DNA of 33,389 nt, taken from positions 1 to 33,389 of the forward strand of contig NZ_JACSWC010000134.1 in NCBI RefSeq assembly GCF_016888165.1. Reading direction: 5' to 3'. This stretch comes from Halomicronema sp. CCY15110 (GTDB lineage Bacteria; Cyanobacteriota; Cyanobacteriia; Phormidesmidales; Phormidesmidaceae). Positions 6,476-14,960 of the stretch are shown in pieces (position 1 is the stretch's first letter; every line of letters starts with the position of its first letter). Under the pieces are notes generated by a model. It was not told where the DNA came from. It searched no databases and saw only the letters and a program-made list of their open reading frames with translations. The translations under genes and the position numbers were made by a program.

Positions 6476-8248
6476 ATGGCGCGATCGCAACAATCATCCC
6501 AGGGCAACTGGCATCTGAGAAAGCTTGGACAATATCTGCGACCCCATTGGCGACAGGTCGCCCTGGGCACCCTAGCGCTGCTGCTGGTGAATCTGGTCGG
6601 CGTGCGGATTCCCTTGCTGATACGCGATGGCATTGACGAGTTGCAGGTCACCTTTAGCTTTAACCGCATCACGTATTATGCGGTGGTGGTGCTGGTGCTG
6701 GCTTCGATCATGTGGGGCATGCGCATGGCGTCGCGCATCCTGATTTTTGGGGTGGGGCGACAGGTTGAGTTTGACCTCAAGCAGCGCATTTTTCAGCACC
6801 TGCTGGGCATGGAGCCGAGTTATTTTGCCACCAACACCATTGGCGAATTAATTAGCCGCGCCACTAGCGATGTGGATAACATTCGCCGCCTGTTGGGCTT
6901 TGCCGTGCTGAGTTTGGTGAACACCCTGTTTGCCTACGCCTTCACGGTGCCGGTGATGTTGTCGCTAAATGTGCGACTGACGGTGGTGGCGCTGGCGGTG
7001 TATCCAGTGATGTTGATTTTGGTGCGGCTGTTTAGCGATCGCCTGCGCAATCAACAACTCCGCGTGCAGCAATCCACCTCGCGCCTGAGCGAACTGATTC
7101 AAGAAGACCTGAGCGGCATTTCGCTGATCAAAATCTACGCCCAGGAAGAGAACGAGCGCCGCGCCTTTGCGGAACTAAACGATACTCTGCTGGATGCCAA
7201 CCTGACCCTCGCCCGCACCCGCAACACCCTGTTCCCGCTGTTGGGGGGGCTGGCCAGCATTAGTCTGCTGCTGATTTTGGCGACGGGGGCCGGGGCGATC
7301 GCCGATGGGGCGCTGTCCGTCGGTGACTTTATCGCCATGGTGCTGTACGTGGAACGGTTGGTCTTTCCCACCGCGCTGCTGGGCTTCACCATCACGGCCT
7401 ATCAGCGGGGCGAGGTCAGTATCGATCGCGTCGAGGCGATTCTCACCAGCACACCGAAGATTGTCGATGCGCCTACGGTTCAGGCTTTACCCAGCGAAAC
7501 GGTCAGCGGACGCCTGGAAGCCCGCAATCTGAATTTTGCCTACCCCGACAGCAAAACTCCGGCGCTCAACGGCGTATCGTTCACCATTCAATCGGGAGAA
7601 ACGGTGGCGATCGTCGGCCCCATTGGCTCCGGCAAATCGACCCTGGCCAATGCCCTGCCCCGCCTGCTGGATATTGCGCCCGGCCAAATCTTCCTCGACG
7701 GTCAGGATATTACGGACATTCCTCTGGCGGACTTGCGGCAGGCGATCGCCTACGTGCCCCAAGAGAGCTTCCTCTTCAGCACCACCATCAAGAACAACAT
7801 TCGCTATGGGGAACCGCTGGCGGAATTACCGGAAGTGAGACACGCCGCCAAACTCGCCCAAATCGCCCCCGAAATTGACAACTTCCCCAAACAATACGAA
7901 ACCATTGTGGGGGAGCGGGGCATTACGCTCTCCGGGGGCCAACGACAGCGATCAGCCCTCGCCCGTGCCCTCATGGTGGAAGCGCCCGTGGTCGTCCTCG
8001 ACGATGCCCTCTCCAGCGTCGATAACCAAACCGCCACTGACATTCTCAATAACCTGAAAACGGGAACTCAAAATCAGACGGTGCTCTTTATCTCTCACCA
8101 AATGGGCGTCGCCGCCTTGAGCGATCGCATCATGGTGGTGGATCAAGGCCGCATCGCCCAAATCGGCACCCACGACGAACTCGTCCGCCAACCCGGCCTC
8201 TATCAACAACTTTGGGAGCAACACAAACTCGAAGAAGTGCTGCTGTAA
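6476..8248 (+). CDS. ABC exporter half-transporter (fused membrane and ATPase domains)
   Basis: A 590-residue ABCB/MsbA-type exporter subunit that would pump a lipid, drug or peptide outward as a dimer. Six membrane helices lie within residues 25-310. The nucleotide-binding domain has Walker A GPIGSGKS (381-388), Q-loop VPQESF (428-433), signature LSGGQ (485-489), Walker B VVVLDD (505-510), D-loop SSVD and H-loop His541. The residue after the Walker B aspartate, normally the catalytic glutamate, is Asp510; LDDALSSVD occurs in degenerate halves of heterodimeric exporters (BmrC-like), yet no partner gene adjoins. Substrate unknown. The last 24 codons reappear about 6.5 kb downstream at 14752-14823 with synonymous changes only, so the 3' end has been duplicated around the TIR/peptidase unit. 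Confidence 0.93.
   Translation: MARSQQSSQGNWHLRKLGQYLRPHWRQVALGTLALLLVNLVGVRIPLLIRDGIDELQVTFSFNRITYYAVVVLVLASIMWGMRMASRILIFGVGRQVEFDLKQRIFQHLLGMEPSYFATNTIGELISRATSDVDNIRRLLGFAVLSLVNTLFAYAFTVPVMLSLNVRLTVVALAVYPVMLILVRLFSDRLRNQQLRVQQSTSRLSELIQEDLSGISLIKIYAQEENERRAFAELNDTLLDANLTLARTRNTLFPLLGGLASISLLLILATGAGAIADGALSVGDFIAMVLYVERLVFPTALLGFTITAYQRGEVSIDRVEAILTSTPKIVDAPTVQALPSETVSGRLEARNLNFAYPDSKTPALNGVSFTIQSGETVAIVGPIGSGKSTLANALPRLLDIAPGQIFLDGQDITDIPLADLRQAIAYVPQESFLFSTTIKNNIRYGEPLAELPEVRHAAKLAQIAPEIDNFPKQYETIVGERGITLSGGQRQRSALARALMVEAPVVVLDDALSSVDNQTATDILNNLKTGTQNQTVLFISHQMGVAALSDRIMVVDQGRIAQIGTHDELVRQPGLYQQLWEQHKLEEVLL
8177..8248 (+). repeat. Direct repeat, left copy (3' end of the ABC exporter gene)
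   Basis: The last 72 bp of the exporter gene, from GAACTCGTCCGCC to the stop codon, recur in the same orientation at 14752-14823. They differ at 7 positions (all synonymous, including TAA versus TAG). This copy is part of the intact gene. The two copies bracket the peptidase and TIR-WD40 genes and could be the attachment-site duplications of an integrated element. Confidence 0.75.
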
Positions 8249-8312
8249 GGCAACGCGCCGGACTGGCCGAGACAAGATGAACGCCCATTAAATTGCGGTA
8301 GTCAGCATGCTG

Positions 8313-10259
8313 TTAACCATTGGCTGAATTACCAACCTGTTTAGTTTGCACATCAGTAGAAGTCTGACGATCTCCCAACTGAGAACCGCTGCCCAGACCA
8401 AACTGCGCCGTGTTGAGCCATTCAGCCTTGACCAGCGACCACCAATCTGAAGTGAGCCCCTGCTGGATGTAGGCGTAGGGCAACCAGCCATACCCATGGT
8501 CGCCCCACTCATTGCCCCAACAGTTGCGAATCAGAAACGCGCCTTGGGCAAAGTATTTGTCCTCAGGGTTAGGGGTGGCATCTGTAGCTATCTCCACGGG
8601 GGGGCAGCATGGTTCCCCGTCCGCATTGAGCACGACATGATCATCCGCATACCCTACCGCCACTAATGCATGACCGCCTTCGTTGAGGTCGTCGGCACAA
8701 GGTAGCGGCAGGTCGCCATCTTTGAGGGATTCTAAATAGGCCGAGCGATACAGGCTAAACCCAAACGCACAGGGAAAACCCGCTGCCAGCAACGCTTTGA
8801 TCTGTAACAACAACGCTAGCTTGTTGGTCTCTTTCAGCGGGTCAAGGCGAAAATATTTGAGGGCCTGATAGTTTTGGGCGTACGCAAAACAGAAGCCGCC
8901 GGGGTGGGTATCCAGCCGGGTTTCGTCATAGGGCCAATACTTTTCGGGAGGGGTGCCAAACAACACCATCGCTTTCATGGTCTCACGCAGGGAGGTGCCG
9001 ACGTTGCCCGTAACCTGCATCAAGTCACGGGTTACTTTGTAGAGAAAGAGGCGAGACGCTTCATAGTAGCCCTGGGCGCTGCGTTTGTGAAAATATTCCA
9101 CGAGGGCGATCGCGGCATGGCTGGAGCAAGCTTGCAGCGTGCCCTGATTTTCAATGGGGGAGCACCAAGGCGTCAGGTCTACCGAACTAGGTAAGCGCAA
9201 CCATGAATCTTTGGTGTTTGGAGCGGCCTGCGATCGCAAAATGGGGATATGGATTAGAGGTTGAAGGGAGGTGGACTTGACCACATTCTTCTCGTTAGTT
9301 GCTTCCTGGTCAATTGCCTGACCAGCCAGAAGAAAAACATCGCCACTGGCTAATCGTGTCGGCGGACGTGTGGTCAATTTTGGCTGACGAAATAACTCCT
9401 TCAGTTTGTCATCGATCTGTGGGGTGATCGCTACGTCAAAGAAATATAGGCTGTTTTTGATAAATTGCAGAATGTCTTGCTGTAGTAGAGTGTGATCGCC
9501 CTCTGGAGACTGGAGGCACTCGAAATCCCCGACTGCTTGGTAGCAAAACTGCAATGTCTGCCAGATTTCATCACAGAGCCTCTGCATTGCGACGCCATCA
9601 TCGCCACCATCGCTGACATTCGTGACTGAAGCAAACGTGCGAAAAGCGAGATAGCGTTCTCGAAAATCGGCTCGCTGGCTAATTTGCGCCCACGGCAATG
9701 CACTGGCGGCGATATCATTGAGCTGAAGATGTTGCAGCGCTGAGAGGGCGAGGGGCAGATACAAATTGTGAATGAGGAACACCATATTTTTTTTGCGGGA
9801 GTTGAATCGATTGATAGGAGCGGCCAAAATCGTCGCACTTTCAATCAGTGGATAAACCACATCAATCACCGCCTGAAACTGGGCCGGTTGCGCTTTCACC
9901 AGTGTATTTAGCGTTTGTCGACTGTGGGGAAAAGCAAGTTGATAAAAAGTCTTTAAATAATCGTGGGGGACGGTTTTAATGGTGTGGGTTGAGGCCGGAC
10001 TTGAGGCATCAGGGACAAATTGAGCGGGTTGCAGCACGACCATGGAGTTGTAGTGCTGTTTGAGTTTTTCGCTGATCTGACGGGTGGTGTCATCCGCTGA
10101 TGACTGATCGATGAGGTGGTTGAGCAGAGCGATAATGTCATTTTCGCGATTTTCTAAAGCTTCAATAATTCTGAAATCGCCTGCTTCCACTAGGCTTTGC
10201 AGCGTAAAGTCATTGCGATCAGGATGATCAGGCACCCACCCAGTAACGATGCTTTTCAT
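8313..10259 (-). CDS. Papain-like (C1 family) cysteine peptidase with a large N-terminal domain
   Basis: A 648-residue protein whose last 280 residues form a C1-type cysteine protease. They contain PIENQGTLQACSSHAA with oxyanion Gln372 and nucleophile Cys378 (six apart, as in papain), GGHALVAVGY with His530, and FLIRNCWGNEWGDHGYGWLPYAYI with Asn579, so the catalytic triad is complete. The N-terminus GWVPDHPDRNDFTL is a motif common at the start of bacterial C1 peptidases. Residues about 40-330 are helical and of no family I recognise. No signal peptide is seen, so it is probably cytoplasmic. ATG at 10259 is chosen because AGGGGAAATT precedes it and the GWxPDxPDxxD motif follows; the longer frame from 10346 would overlap the upstream gene. 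It lies 40 bp after the TIR-WD40 gene on the same strand, so probably one operon, with the peptidase a possible effector. Confidence 0.85.
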   Translation of the reverse strand: MKSIVTGWVPDHPDRNDFTLQSLVEAGDFRIIEALENRENDIIALLNHLIDQSSADDTTRQISEKLKQHYNSMVVLQPAQFVPDASSPASTHTIKTVPHDYLKTFYQLAFPHSRQTLNTLVKAQPAQFQAVIDVVYPLIESATILAAPINRFNSRKKNMVFLIHNLYLPLALSALQHLQLNDIAASALPWAQISQRADFRERYLAFRTFASVTNVSDGGDDGVAMQRLCDEIWQTLQFCYQAVGDFECLQSPEGDHTLLQQDILQFIKNSLYFFDVAITPQIDDKLKELFRQPKLTTRPPTRLASGDVFLLAGQAIDQEATNEKNVVKSTSLQPLIHIPILRSQAAPNTKDSWLRLPSSVDLTPWCSPIENQGTLQACSSHAAIALVEYFHKRSAQGYYEASRLFLYKVTRDLMQVTGNVGTSLRETMKAMVLFGTPPEKYWPYDETRLDTHPGGFCFAYAQNYQALKYFRLDPLKETNKLALLLQIKALLAAGFPCAFGFSLYRSAYLESLKDGDLPLPCADDLNEGGHALVAVGYADDHVVLNADGEPCCPPVEIATDATPNPEDKYFAQGAFLIRNCWGNEWGDHGYGWLPYAYIQQGLTSDWWSLVKAEWLNTAQFGLGSGSQLGDRQTSTDVQTKQVGNSANG

Positions 10260-10299
10260 GGCAATTTCCCCTGAAGTTTGCAGATTTCGTCTAATTGAC

Positions 10300-13200
10300 T
10301 CATGGTGATTGGGCCGCCTTCTGGCATAGTCGCTCCACGGCGGCACTAGCGTTCAAACTGTCGTGATAGGTTTGGGTGCGATCGCAGCTTTGTCGCACCA
10401 GGGTAGATAAATCGGTATCAAAAGGCCACTGCCGACCGTAGCGGTCTGAGCCGACGGTGAGCAGCCACTGGCCATCGCGACTGAAGTAGATGTCATTGAC
10501 TGACCCGGTGTGACCATGCCACATCGCGACGAGGTGGCCAGTGGCATCCCAAATTCGTACGTAGCTATCGGCACTGCTGGTAGCCAGATATTTACCATCT
10601 GGGCTAAAGGCCAATCCCCAGACGCCGCGATGGCTCCCCTGAACAGCAGGAGCAAAATTTTGCAGGGTTTGTAGCCGCTCCCCCGTCATCGACCATATCT
10701 TCACTAAACCTTCTTGGCCAGCGGTGGCTATAGATTGACCATCCGGGCTGACCACAGCGTTATGCACATTGCCGTCATGGGCGACCCACTCCGCTTTCAC
10801 CGCGCCTGTGGTATCCACAATTTTGATGCGCCCACCTTCTTCTGCGGTTAGCAAACGAGTTCCGTCCGCTAACCAGTTCACGCGGGTGATGGGCTGCGTA
10901 CTGGTAATGTTCATTTGGGGTTGACCGTCACGGTTCCACAATATGAGTTGGCCATCAAAATCCACTGTCGCGATGATCTGTCCATCAGGGCTAAACTTCA
11001 GGTCAGAGATAAATCCCGCCGGGTCTGTAAAAAATTCCTGCAGCAGTCGCCCCTCAGCATCTAGCAGTTTTATGCCCCGAGGAGCCCGATTGAGCGTTGA
11101 CTCGTTGAAGTCGGCTGTCCCCGCGATCGCGATAGTGCCATCTTCAGCGATGTCTACCGCCTGCACAGTGCCGGCAAAACCGGGAATCTCCACTTTGCGG
11201 CTTGAGCGATGCCAGATACTCACCAATCCTTGATCGCCAACTACCGCAAAAGTGTCTTCACTCGGATGCACGGCCAGGGTGTACATTTCATTTCTTTCGC
11301 GAAAAACCGTCTTTTCGATTGACCACAGCCGAATCGTCTGATCGCGACTCGCGGCGGCAATAAACGAATCGTCGGGGGCAAAGCTCAGCTTATTGATGTG
11401 ATCGTCCGCCTGATAAGTCATCAGAAAATTGCCGTCGAGGTCAAAGAGGCGCACCTGCCCATCTGTACTTGCGACAGCCAGAACATTGCCGGTGTTGCTA
11501 AAGCGCACATCCCGCAGTTCTAGATCGGCATCGGCATCCTCTGAACTGATGGAAATAGTCGTGCGCAAACTGCCATCGGTATACCAGAGTTGCACACTGC
11601 CCGATTGGTTGGCAGCGGCCAACAGCGGTTGGGTGGGATGAAAGGCGACGGCAAACACGGTGCCGCCATCGACACTCGGTAACACTTGACGAGAAGTCCC
11701 CTCGGCATCCCATAACCGCGCCGTGCCATCGTTGCTCGCCGTGGCTAACCATTCGCCCTGCGGACTGTACGTCACATCAATCACCTGATCGGTGTGATCG
11801 TCGAGCGTCGCCACTTCCGTGCCCTCCTGGTTCCACAGTTTGGCCGTGCCATCCAGGCTGGCGGTGGCGATTTGCTGCCCATCGGGACTCACATCTACGC
11901 TGTAAACCACATCATCATGCCCAGTCAACACGGCTTGCGGTTTAGGCGGAGTCGCTGTAGACAGGGGGGTGATCGCCCAAATCTTGGCCGTTTTATCCCA
12001 GGCGGTAGTGACCAGCCACTGCCCATCGGGACTAAAGGCTAAATCGGTCAAAATGGCAAAGTTAGTCGCATACCAGTGCGCCACCGGTTGCCCGTCGGGG
12101 GTCCAGAGTCGCAGCTCCCCGTCGGCATCCCCCGTAGCGATCAGGTCACCGTTGCGGTTAAACGCTACGGTTTGCACGCCATCTTGGTGGCCGGTCAAAA
12201 TGTGGGTAATGGGAATCGCATGGTGATCGCGAATGAGATTCCCCAATACTTGAGCATTCAGCGCTGACGTATCGCTCCGAAACCCCCATAGCTGGTCGAG
12301 ATAGCTGGCAGATTTCAGGCTATTGATCAAGTTTTCCGGATCGCTGGGGTCCAAATCGTAGACGCGATCACCCGCCAAATTCAGCGCTTGAATTGTTTCG
12401 GCTAGGCCGCTTTGTGCTTGCTGTATCGTGCGATAAGAAAAGCCCAACGAGGCAACGATGATGCCGCCCGCGATCGCCAATGCCCCTCGTAAAATCTGCC
12501 GTCGCCGCTGGTCAGCCCGATAAGTCGCGCGGCTGATTTGCAAATATTCCCGCTGCAGGGCGGTAGGCGGAGGAGATTTTTGCTCGGCGTCGGTGAGCCA
12601 GATGGCGGCGGTGTCGAGTTCGGTACCACGCAGCAGGAGGCTGTCGTTGCGCTGCTTGGTTTGCCACTCCAGGGCTTTGAGAGAGAGTTGGGTGTGGGCA
12701 GCCAGGTGGTCGCGATCGCTTTCCAGCACCCGCACCAATTCTCGGAAGCTGGCGTCAAACTCGGCAGCGTCGGGGCGAAAGTCGATCCACTGGACAGGGC
12801 GTAACACTCGGTGCAGGTCTTTGGGATCGACATCGCGGCAGAGGACGGTGAGCACTCGCTTGCCCAAGGACTCGGCGTAGGTGACTTCGTCGTCGCAGTA
12901 GGGCGAGTTTACCGACTCTGGCGACAGCACAAACAGGAAGTGGTTGGCGACTTCGATGCCGCGATGGATTTCTTGCTGAAAGTCGCTTCCCGAGGCGATG
13001 CTTTCCTGGTCGAACCAGGTAGTTTTGCCCTGTTCCTGCAAGGTTTCGTTGAGCTTGCGGGCAAAGTCGCTGTCGGTGCGCGAGTAGGAAATGAAGACAT
13101 CCAGGGAGCCGACGGGGGGCTGTTGCAGGCTGGTTTCGATGAATTGGATGTGCAGCAGTGTGGGGGCACTCTGGGGGCGATCGCGGGCCACTTTCAGCCA

Positions 13201-14415
13201 GGTTTCGGCATGGCGCAGGTTATAGCCCCGCAGCAGGTGCGCCGGATTTTGCTGTTGCCGCTGCCATTTCAGCGCTTTGACCAAAAGCTGCTTGTGTTCG
13301 TTGTGGTAAGTCGCATCGGTGGCGACGGTTTTGAGCAGTTGGTCGAGTCCGGCTTGGTGCGAGTCGGACTCCGAGGGCGCAGTCAGATCAATGGCTTGCC
13401 ACCCTTGCAGGTGATCGGGTAAGTCGGTGGGCGCAACGGCGTTGACCATCACAGGAATGAGGCGCTTATGCAGCTCTAGGGCGATGGCGGTCGCCTCCTG
13501 ACAGTGAGCAGACTGTACCGACTCTGGGGAGACGACCATCACGATATTGTCAGCCTGCTCGATGCCCGTGCGCACCGCTTGCGAGACATCGGCACTGGCC
13601 TGAATGTCGGCCCCGTCATGCCAGACAGTGATGCCCTGACGTTGCAGCACCCGCCGCAGTTCATCAGCTCGGAGTTGGTCGCTGGAAATGTATGCCAAAA
13701 ACACCCGTGTCATCAAGTTTTGGGCGTTTTTGAGGCTCTCGACAATATATTCGCAGTGCAAATCCGTCGGTTCACAGGGGGGCTGGCGATCGCTGAACGG
13801 TTGGTGCAGCCAGGACTCGGCTTGTTCGCGATCACGCCCAATCAGCAGATACTGAGTTTGCTTTTGGTGCCGCTCCCAGATGAGTGCCCGGTCGAGCAAC
13901 CAAGTGTGGGTGTGAACGTAGTCGCGATCTCGTTCAATCAGTTCCAGCAAATTGCGGCACCCAGCGGCGTAGTCATCAACGCCGTCGCGCAGGTAAATCC
14001 AGTTGATTTTGCTCAGTTCGGGGGGCATGTTGGTAAAGCTGGAATGCTTACCCGCTGCACAATATGCTTGCCACTCGGTCTCGGTACCATCGGGATGGCG
14101 CTGCTGCCAGGTTGCATAGCTGATTGCCTCGACGTGCAGCAGCGGAATGATGCGCTTGCGATATTTGACAGCCAACTCCACCTCAAGGCTGCAATAGGCC
14201 GAGTTGATGGAATGGGGCGCAATGATGAAGACGAAATTGTCGGACTGCTCAATGCCGCCGTCAATCTGCTTTTGATAATCGACGCCAAACGGAATGTCGT
14301 TAAAGTCGAACCAGGTTTGCAAGCCTGCCGCCGTGAGGCGATCGCTCAACTTGGCGGCAAAGTCTCTGCTGTCTACTCGCCCATAAGAAATGAACACATC
14401 TTGGTAGTCACTCAT
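10300..14415 (-). CDS. Triple-TIR, single-membrane-segment, WD40-repeat protein
   Basis: A 1371-residue multidomain protein. TIR-like domains lie at about 5-165, 235-365 and 437-565. Each is followed by a helical linker with the pattern LLLRGxxLxxAxxWL..LQxEYI seen in cyanobacterial TIR/STAND proteins. A hydrophobic segment at 641-661 (ILRGALAIAGGIIVASLGFSY) should place the TIRs on one side of a membrane and the rest on the other. About 14 WD40 repeats (roughly 730-1330) suggest two seven-bladed propellers, followed by a short tail with QSCDRTQTY. TIR1 (C75-SLE78) and TIR3 (C507-DDE510) keep the glutamate aligned with the NADase catalytic residue; TIR2 has Ala308 there. There is no NTPase domain between TIR and WD40. 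Start ATG has ACAGGGGTG six bases upstream. It is the first gene of a probable two-gene operon with the peptidase. A role as a sensor with NAD-cleaving or scaffold TIRs is inferred. Confidence 0.9.
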   Translation of the reverse strand: MSDYQDVFISYGRVDSRDFAAKLSDRLTAAGLQTWFDFNDIPFGVDYQKQIDGGIEQSDNFVFIIAPHSINSAYCSLEVELAVKYRKRIIPLLHVEAISYATWQQRHPDGTETEWQAYCAAGKHSSFTNMPPELSKINWIYLRDGVDDYAAGCRNLLELIERDRDYVHTHTWLLDRALIWERHQKQTQYLLIGRDREQAESWLHQPFSDRQPPCEPTDLHCEYIVESLKNAQNLMTRVFLAYISSDQLRADELRRVLQRQGITVWHDGADIQASADVSQAVRTGIEQADNIVMVVSPESVQSAHCQEATAIALELHKRLIPVMVNAVAPTDLPDHLQGWQAIDLTAPSESDSHQAGLDQLLKTVATDATYHNEHKQLLVKALKWQRQQQNPAHLLRGYNLRHAETWLKVARDRPQSAPTLLHIQFIETSLQQPPVGSLDVFISYSRTDSDFARKLNETLQEQGKTTWFDQESIASGSDFQQEIHRGIEVANHFLFVLSPESVNSPYCDDEVTYAESLGKRVLTVLCRDVDPKDLHRVLRPVQWIDFRPDAAEFDASFRELVRVLESDRDHLAAHTQLSLKALEWQTKQRNDSLLLRGTELDTAAIWLTDAEQKSPPPTALQREYLQISRATYRADQRRRQILRGALAIAGGIIVASLGFSYRTIQQAQSGLAETIQALNLAGDRVYDLDPSDPENLINSLKSASYLDQLWGFRSDTSALNAQVLGNLIRDHHAIPITHILTGHQDGVQTVAFNRNGDLIATGDADGELRLWTPDGQPVAHWYATNFAILTDLAFSPDGQWLVTTAWDKTAKIWAITPLSTATPPKPQAVLTGHDDVVYSVDVSPDGQQIATASLDGTAKLWNQEGTEVATLDDHTDQVIDVTYSPQGEWLATASNDGTARLWDAEGTSRQVLPSVDGGTVFAVAFHPTQPLLAAANQSGSVQLWYTDGSLRTTISISSEDADADLELRDVRFSNTGNVLAVASTDGQVRLFDLDGNFLMTYQADDHINKLSFAPDDSFIAAASRDQTIRLWSIEKTVFRERNEMYTLAVHPSEDTFAVVGDQGLVSIWHRSSRKVEIPGFAGTVQAVDIAEDGTIAIAGTADFNESTLNRAPRGIKLLDAEGRLLQEFFTDPAGFISDLKFSPDGQIIATVDFDGQLILWNRDGQPQMNITSTQPITRVNWLADGTRLLTAEEGGRIKIVDTTGAVKAEWVAHDGNVHNAVVSPDGQSIATAGQEGLVKIWSMTGERLQTLQNFAPAVQGSHRGVWGLAFSPDGKYLATSSADSYVRIWDATGHLVAMWHGHTGSVNDIYFSRDGQWLLTVGSDRYGRQWPFDTDLSTLVRQSCDRTQTYHDSLNASAAVERLCQKAAQSP

Positions 14416-14960
14416 AACACCCCTGTCGTTGCGTTGGTGCTGCCCCCACCACTAGCTGTTGCTTCACCCAGGTGATAGCCCCTTATCTTCTGGGGGCAAA
14501 ACTGATACGGCAAGCCTCTGTTGCCTCGCTGGGTCGAACACACATTTCAGCGATTGCCGCTTCTGTGCCCTGCTCTGATTGCGCGTAGCTTATAGGGGAT
14601 ATGCTGCCAAGATACCCGGGAGCTCTCCCAAGTTCGTCAAACCATCATGCTTTTTATAGTTGTCGTTTATACAACTTTATGAAGGGGGCGGTATCGTGGT
14701 TGGGCAATCTGGGAGCGATCGCTTACGTGTCTCACGAAAGTTGGCTGGGGCGAACTCGTCCGCCAACCCGGCCTTTACCAACAGCTTTGGGAGCAACACA
14801 AACTCGAAGAAGTCTTGCTATAGCGCCGCCTGGTCGCGCTGCCCCTTGGATGCCGACAAGTCAGGCGACCCACCAGCATGAAAAAATTTATTGACTTAGC
14901 GGGTTATTGCGCCTCAACCCGGCACAATGAAGTCGTTCAGTTAGGCTGACAAATAAGCTT
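14416..14960. other. Spacer between the TIR-WD40 gene and the PhnD-like gene
   Basis: 545 bp without an intact gene. It contains the ABC exporter tail fragment at 14752-14823 and a short inverted repeat, AGTTGT (14658-14663) and ACAACT (14671-14676). The part before 14752 has no recognisable coding sequence. Promoters for the divergent TIR-WD40 and PhnD genes should lie here, but no confident -35/-10 pair was found. Confidence 0.5.
14752..14823 (+). pseudogene. ABC exporter C-terminal fragment; right copy of the direct repeat
   Basis: Translates to ELVRQPGLYQQLWEQHKLEE followed by VLL and a stop, identical in protein sequence to the last 23 residues of the exporter ending at 8248. There are 7 base differences in 72, all silent. 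Immediately upstream the similarity stops abruptly, and the remaining 1.7 kb of an exporter gene is absent. This is either the original 3' end displaced by insertion of the 8.3-14.4 kb unit, or the relic of a deleted paralogue. Confidence 0.8.

Noticed and set aside
10260-10346. Upstream start of the peptidase gene at 10346
   Set aside because: It would overlap the TIR-WD40 gene by 47 bp and add 29 basic, non-conserved residues; the ATG at 10259 has a ribosome-binding site and the GWxPDxPD motif right after it.
13504-14475. 323-codon open frame on the plus strand opposite the TIR domains
   Set aside because: It is antisense to well-conserved TIR domains and has no recognisable motifs or ribosome-binding site.
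14891-14928. TTGACT ... CACAAT as a promoter for the PhnD-like gene
   Set aside because: The spacing is 26 bases, too long for a sigma-70-type promoter, and no better -10 box lies at the right distance.
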